Source: Chelydra serpentina
Lineage: Eukaryota; Chordata; Testudines; Chelydridae
Reading direction: 5' to 3'
Assembly: GCA_037349315.1 (NCBI GenBank)
Contig: JBAIAC010000001.1
Coordinates: 38,254,001-38,318,000, forward strand
DNA: 64,000 nucleotides
Shown here: one piece after another, positions 33,119 through 43,226 of the stretch
Layout: every line of letters starts with the position of its first letter
How positions within the stretch are numbered: the stretch's first letter is position 1
Notes under the pieces: generated by a model
Database searches by the model: none
What the model saw: only the letters and a program-made list of their open reading frames with translations
Told to the model about the DNA's origin: nothing
Program-made: the position numbers and the translations under genes

Positions 33119-33420
33119 GCTTGTCTACATGTGTAAATTGCATCAGTTTAACATAAAGTGTAATTTTTGGGAACAGGTTTAAGTTAACTGAAACAAGCCA
33201 CTTTTAAACCAAACTAAGAGTGTCTACACAGGAATTTGCATTGGTTTTAAAACAGAATTTTGTTAAAATGGTGCAACTTGTGTGTGTAAATGGGACTCTT
33301 TCTAGCATTTTGCGATATGTTAGCTGTATTCATAACATATTCTTCTTTCCCCACAGCATTAGTTCAGCTAGACATAGAATTAGTCTGGCTTTAACTGTGC
33401 TTGTTTTAGTACAGATTCTT
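33119..33420. mobile_element. GTCTACAC-type MITE, left part
   Basis: It begins 'gggcttgtctacatgtgtaaattgca' and carries internal inverted phrases such as 'gtttaagttaactg'. 'gtgtctacacagg' lies near 33221. The right end is not recognised; a CR1 copy begins at about 33421. Confidence 0.5.
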
Positions 33421-33428
33421 AGGAAAAG

Positions 33429-34046
33429 ATGGGGATCAATATGAAAATTGAGAGATGGATCAGGAACTGGTTAAAGGGGAGACTACAGCGGGTCATACTG
33501 AAAGGTGAACTGTCAGGCTGGAGGGAGGTTACCAGTGGAGTTCCTCAGGGATCGGTTTTGGGACCAATCTTATTTAATCTTTTTATTACTGACCTCGGCA
33601 CCAAAAGTGGGAGTGTGCTAATAAAGTTTGCGGATGACACACAGTTGGGAGGTATTGCCAATTCAGAAAAGGATCGGGATACCATACAGGAAGATCTGGA
33701 TGACCTTGTAAACTGGAGTAATAGTAATAGGATGAAATTTAATAGTGAGAAGTGTAAGGTTATGCATTTAGGGATTAATAACAAGAATTTTAGTTATAAA
33801 CTGTGGACACATCAGTTGGAAGTAACAGAGGAGGAGAAGGACCTCAGAGTCCTGGTTGATCACAGGATGACTATGAGCCGCCAATGTGATATGGCCATGA
33901 AAAAAGCTAATGCGGTCTTGGGATGCATCAGGCGAGGTATTTCCAGTAGCGATAAGGAGGTGTTAGTACCATTATACAAGGCATTGGTGAAACCTCATCT
34001 GGAATACTGTGTGCAGCTGTGGTCTCCCATGTTTAAGAAGGATTAA
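33429..34046 (+). pseudogene. CR1 ORF2 reverse transcriptase, C-terminal part
   Basis: The 205-codon frame contains SGVPQGSVLGPILFNLFI (residues 36-53, an RT palm motif) and LIKFADDTQLGG with the catalytic FADD at residues 67-70 (33627-33638). Thumb-region sequence follows (MKFNSEKCKVMHLG; LYKALVKPHLEYCVQLWSP). It ends at a TAA at 34044-34046, but the same frame stays open beyond it, through MIRGMENLSYERRLKELG, to the hAT insertion at 34342. So only one nonsense codon interrupts about 300 codons. The upstream RT fingers and the endonuclease are missing, so the element is not autonomous. Confidence 0.9.
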
Positions 34047-34341
34047 TTCAAACTGGAAAAGGTACAAAGAAGGGCCACTAGGATGATCCGAGGAATGGAA
34101 AACCTGTCTTATGAAAGGAGACTCAAGGAGCTTGGTTTGTTTACCTTAACCAAAAGAAGGCTGAGGGGAGATATGATTGCTCTCTTTAAATATATCAGAG
34201 GGATAAATATCAGGGAGGGAGAGGAATTATTTAAGCTCAGTACCAATGTGGACACAAGAACAAATGGATATAAACTGGCCATCAGGAAATTTAGAGTTGA
34301 AATTAGACGAAGGTTTCTAACCATTATAGGAGTTCTGGAAC

Positions 34342-34873
34342 CAGGGCCGGCTCTAGGATTTTTGCTGCCCCAAGCAAAAACAAATTTGGCCACCCCCCCT
34401 CCCCGTTTTTTTCTTACCCCACCCCCGCCTCAACTCCGCCCCTTCCCCAAATCCCCAGCTCTCAAGCCTAGGAGGGAGGGGGAGCAGCGGCGTGCGAATC
34501 AGCTGTTCCGCGCGCTGCGGCCGCTCGGGATCTCCCCCTCCAGCAGCGGTGCGCGAATCAGCTGTTTCGCGCGTCGCAGATGCTCAGGATCTCCCCCTCC
34601 CTCCCAGGCTCTCAAGCCTGGGAGGGAGGGGGAGCAGCAGCGCGCGAATCAGCTGGTTCGCGCGCTGCGGCCGCTCGGGATCTCCCCCTCCAGCAGCGGC
34701 GCACGAATCAGCTGTTTCGCGCGTCACGGTGCGAGCCAGCGGCGGCAGCAGAGGTGAGCTAGGGCGGCCGGGGCACATTTATAGGGGCGGCATGGCTGGC
34801 GCCAGAATGCCGCCCCTAGAAACGTGCCGCCCCAAGCACCAGCTTGTTTTGCTGGTGCCTGGAGCTGGCCCTG
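34342..34873. mobile_element. Non-autonomous hAT inserted in CR1, 8-bp TSD
   Basis: The termini are CAGGGCCGGCTCTAGG at the left and, inverted, CAGGGCCAGCTCCAGG at the right (14 of 16 matches). The 8-bp direct repeat TCTGGAAC flanks it at 34334-34341 and 34874-34881. CR1 sequence is continuous across the insertion, which proves the order of events. The GC-rich interior opens chimeric frames of up to 224 codons that join CR1 to hAT sequence. These are not genes. Confidence 0.9.
34459..34745 (+). repeat. 150-bp tandem duplication inside the hAT element
   Basis: Units begin GCTCTCAAGCCT at 34459 and 34609 (period 150 bp), the second incomplete. Each unit contains two smaller repeats built on 'gcgaatcagctgtt.cgcgcg'. 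Confidence 0.85.
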
Positions 34874-35392
34874 TCTGGAACAGCCTTCCAAGGGAAGCAG
34901 TGGGGGCAAAAGACCTATCTGGCGTCAAGATTAAGCTAGATAAGTTTATGGAGGGATGGTTTGATGGGATATGATCTTGGCAATTAATTGACCTTGGACT
35001 ATCAGTGGTAAATAGGCCCAATGGTGAGATGTTAGAAGTTACTACAGAGAACTTTTTCCTGGGTGTCTGGTTGGTAAGTCTTGCCCACATGCTCAGGGTT
35101 CAGCTGATCGCCATATTTGGGGTCAGGAAAGAATTTTCCTCCAGGGTAGATTGGCAGAGGCCCTGGAGGTTTTTCACCTTCCTCTGCAGCATGGGGCATG
35201 GGTCACTTGCTGAGGATTCTCTGCATCTTGAAGTCTTTAAACCATGATTTGAGGACTTCAATATCTGAGACATAGGTGAGAGGATTATTCCAGGAGTGGG
35301 TGGATGAGATTCTGTGGCCTGCATTGTGCAGGAGGTCAGACTAGATGATCATGATGGTCCCTTCTGACCTTAAAGTCTGAGTCTTTGAGTCT

Positions 35393-36775
35393 AACATACT
35401 GACCTATTATCAGAGGGCTACAGAATTTCTTCAGACGCATAATTCACATGGAATAGTGATATAGAGGGACCCCAACTGGTTTTTGTGCCTACCCAAGGTC
35501 CTGATTCTGTACACACTTACTTACAGGCTTAGCTTTATTGGTAGGCCCACTAAACTTGTGTCTATTTTTGTCGGTGTGGGTTGCACTGGTTTAGAGAGGG
35601 CAGGGTGAGGCAGTAAATGCTTTATAGCAATTTAAGCCATGGCAGTTTGGGGCAGTCTAGCTAAAAATCAGTGCAGTTGGTATTGTGATAGGTGTGTAAA
35701 AAGCAGAACCAGCTGCACAGAAATTGAGAAGGCTTTGATAGGGGAAAATGCCACTTGAAAAAAGAAAGCAAAGAGCTGCATTTCAATTAGTTTTAATGGT
35801 GTTTCCTAGTTTAGACCGATTTCTCACTAAGATACATTTGAACTTCATTCCATTGAATTTTACTCAATTTTGTTTAGCCTAACCGAGGAGTAGTGATGGA
35901 TCATTCGAAGCCAACAGGAAATGCAGGATGATGCTGAAAGCTGTTGGCAATCCTCCAAGTTTCAGGAAGTATGATTTTAAATTAGTCTGGAAAGCTTCCA
36001 TGGAACGTTTATACAGTGTGAGTTTGTGTAAATAATTTGTTAAATGTGAGGAGCTCCTATCGGACTTGTATAGATTCGACATTAATGTCAGCCTGGCAGA
36101 GCAGGGAGTGGAGGAAGCGACCTGTCGTGGGAAACAGCAGAAAGATAATATGTCAACAGAACGTATTTAGTTAGGGTTGACATCAAAAGCCTGTTGAAGT
36201 CAGTGGGAGTCTTTCTAATGACTTCAGTGGTTTTTAGATTAGGCCCTTAGAATATATGTGCTTTGCTGTTTTTTAACAGTTTTGTTAAACTAATAGTTTA
36301 AAGGTCCTGCACCGTCCTGCCGGGCCAGACTTCCTTTTGGAAGTGACAGCTGGCTGCAGTGGAGATGAAAGGAAAGGTCTGTCTCGGTGGTTTGGGGAAA
36401 AACATTCTTCACCATATTTTTTAATCTACTCAATAAACAAAGTTGTCCTGAGCCAGGTGTGGACTGGGTCAGCTTCAGAGGACCAATCACTCGCATCCTC
36501 TCCTTAATCCATAACTAAGCTTTCCCTTTCCCCAGGGCAGCCTGGACAGTCTCACCCACATACTTCAGGGTCAAGCTGTCTGTTGGCTGATTTAGAGGGG
36601 ACAATAGACACATTCACTTTTGTACCTTACCTAAGGGAATCCCAGCCCAGTCCCTCCCACTCACTGAATGATCAAATACTCTGTTGACTGAGCTGCCCTT
36701 TCCACAGGGGAGCCCTGCTGCCCTTTCTCTCATCAGCTGTTCTCTTCTGGCCTTAGGAATCTGCTCCTTCTTCAG
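35393..36775. other. 1.4 kb without recognised feature
   Basis: No gene or repeat recognised, apart from a short piece of 'cctgttgaagtcagtgggagtc' debris near 36190. Confidence 0.4.
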
Positions 36776-36863
36776 GGCTGTTTACACACAAATTTGCACC
36801 AGTTTGGTTAAACCAGCATAAATTCTCATGTGGATTTTCTTATTTTGTTCCTAGTCTATCTAA

Positions 36864-37272
36864 GGCCAGGTCTACACTACAGAGTTAGGTTGATGTAAAG
36901 CAGCTTATGTCAACCTAATTCTGTAAGCGCCTACATTAAAAAAGTTGCTTCCACTGATGTAACTCGCCCACTACACCAACTTAATAACTCCACCTCGACG
37001 AGAGGCGTAGAGTCAATGTCAATGTGATTAGGTCGTTGCTGTATCAGTGTAGACACTCCATTACTTACATCGACTATTGCTGCCTTTCACATGCCATCCC
37101 ACAATGTCCCACACTGATAGTTAAATCAGTGCAAGCGCTCCTGGTGAGGACACGCACCACCGACACGAGGAGTGTAGTGTGGACATGCAAAGGCGATTTA
37201 ATTACTGCGGTGGCCGGTGGCTGTACATCACTGTAACTTAGGTCAACATAATTTTGTAGTGTAGACATACCC
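36864..37272. mobile_element. GTCTACAC-type MITE, 409 bp, TAA target duplication
   Basis: The left end 'ggccaggtctacactacaga' and right end 'ttttgtagtgtagacataccc' are inverted repeats. TAA flanks both sides (36861-36863 and 37273-37275). A 3-bp TWA-type duplication is typical of PIF/Harbinger elements, so that superfamily is my inference. The element is nested in the outer repeat. Confidence 0.7.
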
Positions 37273-37308
37273 TAAGATAAATACAAATAAGCCTGGTTTA
37301 ACCAGAAT

Positions 37309-37630
37309 CATAGGTGCCGACTTCGTGGGTGCTCCAGGGCTGGAGCACCCACGGGGAAAAATTGGTGGGTGCTCCGCACCCACCGGCAGCTCCCCGCCAT
37401 CCCCGGGACCCGCGGCCAGCTCCCCGCCAACCCCGGGGCCCGCCGCCATCTTACCTTAGCACCGGGAGACGTTGCGGGGCCCTGCCCCCAACGCTGGGCG
37501 ACGTTGCGTTGACGTCGGGGGCGGGGCCCCGCAACGTCACCTGGCGTTGGGGGCGGGGCTCGGGGGCGGGGCCCCGCCCCCGACGCTGGGCGTGAGCTCC
37601 CACCGGCGCCAGAGAAAGTCGGCGCCTGTG
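37309..37630. mobile_element. Short hAT element, 322 bp, with 8-bp TSD
   Basis: The termini CATAGGTGCCGACTT and, inverted from the right, CACAGGCGCCGACTT differ at two positions. A perfect 8-bp direct repeat ACCAGAAT flanks it at 37301-37308 and 37631-37638. The GC-rich interior holds 'gggtgctcc' palindromes and repeated 'gcggggcccc' blocks. It is non-autonomous. Confidence 0.9.
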
Positions 37631-37721
37631 ACCAGAATAACAACATTCACACAGCCTCTTGCACTGGTTTGGCTAAATAGCTTTAAAAACCACACCTTTT
37701 GTTAAGTTGCAACAAACTCTT

Positions 37722-37985
37722 GGTTTGTCTACACTAAAAATGCTGCAGCAGCACCCCTGTAGCGTTTCAGTGAAGATGCTACCTACACCAGTGGGAGGGC
37801 TTCTCCTGTCAACGTAGTACTCCACCTCCCTGATGAGTGGCAGCTGTCGACGGGAGAAACCCTTCCATCAAGATAGCGCTGTCTACACCAGGAGTTCGGT
37901 CGGCAGAATTATGTAGCTCAGGGGTGTGGATTTTCCACAACCCTAAATGATGCAGTTATGCCGACATAAGTTGCTAGTTTAGAAA
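37722..37985. mobile_element. GTCTACAC-type MITE, right end missing
   Basis: It starts 'tggtttgtctacactaaaaatgctgcagc' and continues 'gctgtctacaccaggagttcggtcgg' and 'ttatgccgacataag'. It belongs with the other GTCTACAC elements of the window but lacks a clear right terminus. Confidence 0.5.
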
Positions 37986-38765
37986 AAGATTCTGTGTATA
38001 AACAAGGCCGGAACCTCGAAGGGACATGGCTTCTCTCAGATGGGGCCAATCCCCTTCTGAAGCCTTCCTCTTCTTCTTCATTTTCTGTTGTGTACTAATT
38101 ATTAACTCCTGCTTCATGAATGAAAAAACATCTACCTTTCCAGTGTAGGAAGAGGATATAGAATTACTGTAATACAAGCTCAATAATTTATGAATAGGAA
38201 AGCAATATTTAGATAGGAGGAAGACACAATCTGACTTTCAAAATCCTCTCCATCTCTTTTATTTCAAAAAATAAATTACAAACCAAAACACTGCATGGAA
38301 GAAAGTACAAACAATATTATTCACAAGATTCTTTCTACTGAACTAGGCTGAATGCGACACGAGCTGCTGAAAGAAATCTGATGCTTAATTCTTTCAGACA
38401 ATTTGGATGTTGCCAGAGGTGCTGTTCCACCTGCCTACAGGAAGTAATCTGCAATTTTACATCTAAAATAAGTATAAAACTTTATATTAATCATCTCATT
38501 TACAAGCTACTGGTACTTTTGTACATGTTGCTGCAGATTAAATGCATTGTTGGCTGGGTTTCAAGTACTAGAAAACTAGGCTCCACTCCCCTGTCTTCCA
38601 CTTCTATCACCTTGATTGGGCTGCTGTTTTATTCTTTGTCTCATCTGCAGCCCTCATCGGAGGGGATTGTTTGGCCCCGAAATAGTAAAACTGAGCTGAT
38701 CGCAAAGAGGAGGACATCTCTTCTGGTGATGGGATTCTTTACAGTGAGTCAGTCTTAAAAAGAGA
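37986..38765. other. Unique-looking interval containing one candidate exon
   Basis: This interval looks less repeat-like than its surroundings. It contains the candidate exon at 38651-38743 and an open frame from 38381 to 38758 (125 codons) without a domain that I recognise. Confidence 0.35.
38651..38743 (+). other. Candidate internal exon (weak)
   Basis: A polypyrimidine tract with acceptor (TTTATTCTTTGTCTCATCTGCAG, ending 38650) precedes 93 bases, exactly 31 codons. These stay open in the frame beginning PSSEGIVWPRNSKTELIAKR. They are followed by a strong donor, ACA|GTGAGT. I do not recognise the peptide. Chance splice-site pairs are common, and on the minus strand the same stretch could be part of a 3' UTR, so confidence is low. 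Confidence 0.2.
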
Positions 38766-38769
38766 GAAG

Positions 38770-39012
38770 ATGGTTAAGGAACTGAGCGGATCTGGGTTCA
38801 GTTGCTGAGTCTGCCACAGTCTCCCTGTGTGAGCTTGGGTAAATCACTTAATCCCTCAGTTCCCAATGTGTAGAATGGGGATAATAATATTCACTTTCCT
38901 CCACCCTGTGCCTGTCTTGTCTATTTACATTGTGAGCTCATTGGGGTAGGGACTGTCTCTTACCATTTCTTTGTGCAGCACCTAGCACAATGGGGCTCCC
39001 GTGATCGTCGTA
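38770..39012 (+). mobile_element. MIR/CORE-like SINE
   Basis: The head and core 'gatctgggttcagttgctgagtctgcc' and 'tgtgagcttgggtaaatcac' are followed by 'aatggggataataatattc'. The tail is 'gtagggactgtctcttacc' and 'gcacctagcacaatggggct'. The block order is the same as at 3140-3402. Confidence 0.7.
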
Positions 39013-39052
39013 TGGTAATCTTAACTTTTCAGGTTGTGCCACAGCAGATGTG

Positions 39053-39572
39053 ATCATAGAAATGCAGGGCTGGAAGGGACCTTGAAAGGTCTTCAAGTCC
39101 AGCCCCTGGCCCTGAGGCAGGACCAAGTAAACCTAGATCATCCCTGGCAGGTGTATGTCCAACCTGTTATTGGAAACCCTCAATGATGGGGTTTCACATC
39201 TTCCCTTGGAAGCCTATTCAGAGCTTAACTACCTTTATAGTTAGAAAACATTTCCTAATATCTAACCTACATCCCCCTTGCTACAGATTACGCCCATTAC
39301 TTTTTGGCCAACCTCCAGTTGACAAGGAGAACAGTTAATCACTATCCTGTCCATATCAGTCCTTAACATATTTGAAGACTGTTCTCAGGTCCCCCCCTCA
39401 GTCTTCTTCTCTCATGAGTAAACATGCCCAGTTTTAACATTTCCTTATAGGTCAGGTCTTCTAAACCTTTTATCATTTGTGCTGCTCTCCTCTGGACTCT
39501 TTCCAGTTTGTCCACACCTTTCCTCAAGTGTGGTGCCCAGAACTGGACAGCAAACTGGTGACAGTGCACAGC
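39053..39572 (-). mobile_element. CR1 LINE, 3' end, minus strand
   Basis: The plus strand begins 'atcatagaaatgcagggctggaagggacc', the reverse complement of the CR1 3' terminus. The minus-strand frame at 39363-39569 contains VDKLERVQRRAAQMIKGLED, the C-terminal tail of ORF2. The rest of ORF2 is absent. Confidence 0.85.
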
Positions 39573-39574
39573 AA

Positions 39575-41138
39575 AGACTTTTAGCGATTGCAGGTTAGTG
39601 TCTCATACACAGATGTCATGTGATATCATGGAGCAGGGAGGCCTGTGCCTGTTTTGTGTGTCTCTAAAATGGCAGTACCTAGAACACTGGGTTCAGTTTT
39701 GCTCACCAGAAAGCTACAGATTCACTGGAAGAATGAAGTGAAAAGAAACCGCAATGACCAAGATGATGTAGGGTGTGTACTATGTGCCATCTTCCCATCT
39801 CTGGTCCCTGCACCCAGAAGAGAAGTGGGCAGTGTTTCCCCTTAGTGCTGGTACTAGAAGTGGAAATGCTGAAGTACTATGAGAGAAACTGCGGCGTGCA
39901 GAGTAAAGGGGGAGGAGGTGGGGGGCGGGGGAGAGAAGAGGCGGGTTAAGGGTGGGGGCTTGAGGGAGGGGGTGGAGTAGGCAGGCCGATGGTTGAGCCC
40001 CCCGCCCCTGGTGCTTGCACAGCAGGGGAAGCTGCTGCTGCTGCTGCGCAATGTGCTTCTCCTAGCCTACGGCACCTTCAGCCTCCTTGCCTGCCTCATT
40101 GTCTGCAGTGCCATTGGGCTGTGCCTGCGTGGGGTAAGGCGGGGGCACCTCCCATCACTTCATACTCAGCAATGATGTTCCCATTGCTTCATACTCAGCA
40201 ACCATGATTGTAGTATTCAATTGTTTCTTTAAAATTGTTTAAAACTTCTACCTGTATTAAATTGCTTGTTTAAAATGTATATAATGCCTTTTGTCTGGCA
40301 AAGAAAAATTTCTCTGGAACCTAACCCTCCCTATTTACATTAATTCTTATGCGGAAATTGGATTTGCTTAACATCGTTTCGCTTAAAGTTGCATTTTTCA
40401 GGAACATTACTACAACGTTAAGCGAGGAGTTACTGAAGTGCATACATATTTTTAGAAGCCTGTTGGAAAATTTGATCTATATTTCCTCTAGTTCTCATAG
40501 CTTCGTCCTCCTTGTAAAAAGCAAAAAAATCTCATAGTCCAGCAATACATTTTATTTGACTGTTATGAACTGCATCGTTTTGCATTTAGAATTGCAGCAT
40601 GTTATGGAAGGGAACATGCCTCTCAGATGTGAAAGGGATTGCATCTGTACTGAAATCCCTTTTTAAAGTTCATATGAACAACTTCTATTCTCTCAGGCTT
40701 ATTGTTCTGAAACAACTAAAAGAAAACCATACCCGCGTTGTTCAGCTCAGTAGCTGAAAGGTTCGAAAGATGAGAAGCAAAGCAATCTTAGCTTGGAGAA
40801 AAGGGAATTATCTAGTTACAAATCAAGCATGTGATGACTGTTAGCCTCAAAAATAATGTTTCCTGATGCCTTTCATGGAGTGGCAAAAGAAACCTTGGGA
40901 GCCAGGGCTATCCAGCCTGGGAGAATGAGTCACTTCTGAGTCCAGGAAAAACAGTTTTGAGAAGCCAAGTTAAGAAAGGCACAGTGAAGAGTGAGGAGGC
41001 CACAGTGGGGGGTGCACTAAGCAGGCTATTCAAAGAAAAGGAAGCAGGGATTTTAGGAGCTAAGGTGATAGTGAAAGAGCCAAGGAACAGCAGACAGATC
41101 CAAGAGCTAGTTGCATCAGAACGAGACAGGATTTGAGG
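39575..41138. other. 1.6 kb without recognised gene
   Basis: A G-rich patch at 39900-39985 and a small GCTGCTGCTG run near 40028-40048 open spurious frames. Otherwise unrecognised. Confidence 0.4.
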
Positions 41139-41306
41139 TTGGTGCTCAGGGCCGTCCTTAGGATTTATGGTGTCCTAGGCGGGATTATTAAACTGGTGCC
41201 CCTATGCCTGACTTGCTCTTAGCAACACAAACATAAGCTTACAGTATTAGAAAACTACTTCTTCTAAAAAAGTGTCTTCTACTTCTAAAAATGTGATAAA
41301 CGATTC

Positions 41307-41501
41307 CTAAACTGTAATCTGTGCTGAATCATTAATGTTGACAAATCTCCCTACTAACGACATCTGTTCTTGATGACTTATGTCTGGAGTGCAATCTAGA
41401 ATTACAGCAACATATTTTGCCAAAGTAACCAATGAAACAATTTTGTCTCTCACTTTATCACTCATTAGCATGATCAGTTCATTTTGAATTCTTGGTCCCA
41501 A
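41307..41501 (-). pseudogene. hAT transposase fragment (DUF4371/ZMYM-like type)
   Basis: The 64-codon frame contains IQNELIMLMSDKVRDKIV and then VILDCTPDISHQEQMSLVGR. In hAT transposases with a DUF4371-type region, the LD.TPDxSHxEQ segment surrounds the first catalytic Asp of the RNase H-like fold. The rest of the protein (zinc finger, C-terminal dimerisation region) is not visible in open frames. The fragment is non-functional. Its position inside terminal inverted repeats supports the identification. Confidence 0.7.
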
Positions 41502-42540
41502 TGTGACATAACTTATAAGGGTGTTTTTTAAAGAAATAACTGTTTAAATTATTGGCAGAGTATCAGAAATATTATTTAAAATAACGAATATAGGATAGCC
41601 GTGGGTCTGTGACCTTGAGCTAGTGTAAAGACATCTCACAAGATGCTCCACCCTGACTGAGACACAGTAGAGTTGGAAACCCATGTCATTTTTACAAAGC
41701 CACTTTTTAGTTTTAAATGTATAATGGGCATCAGTCTTAAAGTTAGTTACAACTCTATATCAACCTTCTACTGTAAATAGATCAATGGCATTATCCAGTT
41801 TAATAAGATGGGTTTCCAAGCAGTGGGAAAATATAACCCTAGTTTTATTCTTAGGTAAAGCACAAAGTGACCAAATGAAGTCAGCACAGAATCATCTCAT
41901 CTAGATAAAGGTAGCACAGAAATGTTACAGAAGTCCTATTGTGCCTTATTTTTGTTTGGACAGACGGTAGCAATAACAGCACATTTTGGGCACTGCCAGA
42001 AATACATGATAAATCACTGCCTCTAAAGTTCCATCAAAAACTGACATTTTCACAGCTCTAGCATTATCTGCTGCACAGATTCTTCACAAGGAAGTGTCCC
42101 TGGCCTTTTAAACTCATATTAACCATGTATTTACTTTATGAAAGTTGGACAAAACATTGTGAAAATGTAAGACATTGACTGCTCAACCTCTGGGCTGGCA
42201 AAAGCTATACTGACTCACTGGGGAAAAAAGCAAGAGACTCTTAGTACAACATATGGTCAGTCTATACACTAGTCAGGAGATGAGCATATTACAGTTGTTG
42301 GAGGGCTCTATTTAGTAGTAACAGGGCTATAGGAAAGCTAGTCAACATTTTTTGTTTCTCTGATAAAAACTGGCCCTCTCCCTGCCCCAAACCAAACTTG
42401 TCACAAATAATTGTCAACAACTTAATTTTCTGTTTTTGCCTAAGATATTGATTCTTTTAAAAGAATATTGAAATTGGATTCAGGATTGTTAGCAAGCATT
42501 TTTGGCAAACAAAGTTGTTAGATGACAATCTAAACGGCAA

Positions 42541-42629
42541 AAAAAAATAAGAAAAGAATACTTGTGGCACCTTAGATATTCTTTTCTTATTTTTTTTGCT
42601 GACACAGACTAACACGGCTACGACACTGA
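42541..42629 (+). mobile_element. Foldback Penelope-like insertion with 14-bp TSD
   Basis: The flanks are AATCTAAACGGCAA (42527-42540) and AATCTAAATGGCAA (42630-42643), 13 of 14 identical. The right part, 42577-42629, ends in the family 3' end (gacacagactaacacggctacgacactga). The left part, 42541-42576, is the preceding segment inverted. Arms 42541-42560 and 42577-42596 are perfect reverse complements. The overall layout matches the insertions at 8222, 31450 and 50505. Confidence 0.75.
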
Positions 42630-42966
42630 AATCTAAATGGCAACACGGTACTGCTTCTATGCTTGGCTTTACCCCCCCCCCCCCACATCTTGCTAGTCCA
42701 ACAGCTGCAGTTGAGGAGGAGATAGGTGGAAAGCTGCAGGACCCCAAAATCCACCTCTTGCGGTGCAGAGTGGCAACAGCAGCAGCAAACCCTCAGGTCT
42801 GATCACACGCCACTGGGCACCACCGCCAGCACCATGGACCATGGTGAAGTTAGCACAGCATCTGATCTCAGGGACGGGCACCCACAGAAATACAGCAGCC
42901 AGCCCTGCACAGCTCCCCCCGGATGAGATGGATCACTGCCAGCCCAGGGGAGAGACGCACTTCCCA

Positions 42967-43076
42967 GCTAGAGTGACCAGATGTCCTGATTTTATAGGGC
43001 CAGTCCCAATATTTGTCTTGTATAGGCACCAATTACCCCCCACCTAGGGTGACCAGACAGCAAGGGTGAAAAATCA
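42967..43076. mobile_element. Palindromic GGTGACCAGA MITE, rearranged or degenerate
   Basis: 'gagtgaccagatgtcctgattttatagggccagtccc' is followed by 'ggtgaccagacagcaagggtgaaaaatcagg'. These are two parts of the family seen at 7236-7353, here with a rearranged order. Confidence 0.55.
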
Positions 43077-43226
43077 GGCTGCTGGTGTATAATTGCTACC
43101 AGTAGCACATTCCTATGTGGAACAGTTGAATACAGTACACCTGCAGAGTGTGTGGTGCCCCAGACCTAGTGGTGCCCTAGGCGGCTGCCTATTCTGCCTA
43201 TGGCTAAGGATGGTCCTGCTGGTGCT

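Larger units (their letters stand above)
33421..35392 (+). mobile_element. CR1 LINE, 5'-truncated, interrupted by a hAT element
   Basis: The copy spans the C-terminal half of ORF2, the 3' UTR and the CR1 3' end ('gtcccttctgaccttaaagt', about 35358-35377). It is split at 34342 by a 532-bp hAT insertion and resumes at 34882. The frame is nearly intact, which makes this the best-preserved LINE in the window. 5' truncation is normal for CR1. Confidence 0.9.
36779..37720. mobile_element. Outer host repeat of a nested stack
   Basis: Pieces at 36779-36860 ('tttgcaccagtttggttaaaccagc'), 37276-37308 ('aagcctggtttaaccagaat') and 37639-37720 ('cttgcactggtttggctaaatagc') look like parts of one older palindromic repeat. 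It was split first by a 409-bp MITE and then by a hAT element. The outer boundaries are approximate. Confidence 0.5.
41147..43218 (-). mobile_element. 2.07-kb hAT transposon with transposase remnant
   Basis: The left terminus CAGGGCCGTCCTTAGG and the inverted right terminus CAGGACCATCCTTAGC match at 13 of 16 positions. The flanks are TTGGTGCT (41139-41146) and CTGGTGCT (43219-43226), a 7 of 8 match, as expected for an old 8-bp duplication. Transposase sequence lies on the minus strand near the left end. Later insertions sit inside it: a foldback retroposon (42541-42629) and a palindromic MITE (42967-43076). This is the longest hAT here and the only one with coding remains. Confidence 0.8.

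Noticed and set aside
34083..34974. 224- and 160-codon frames
   Set aside because: They are chimeras of CR1 coding sequence and a GC-rich hAT insertion, and the TSD shows the junction is an insertion point.
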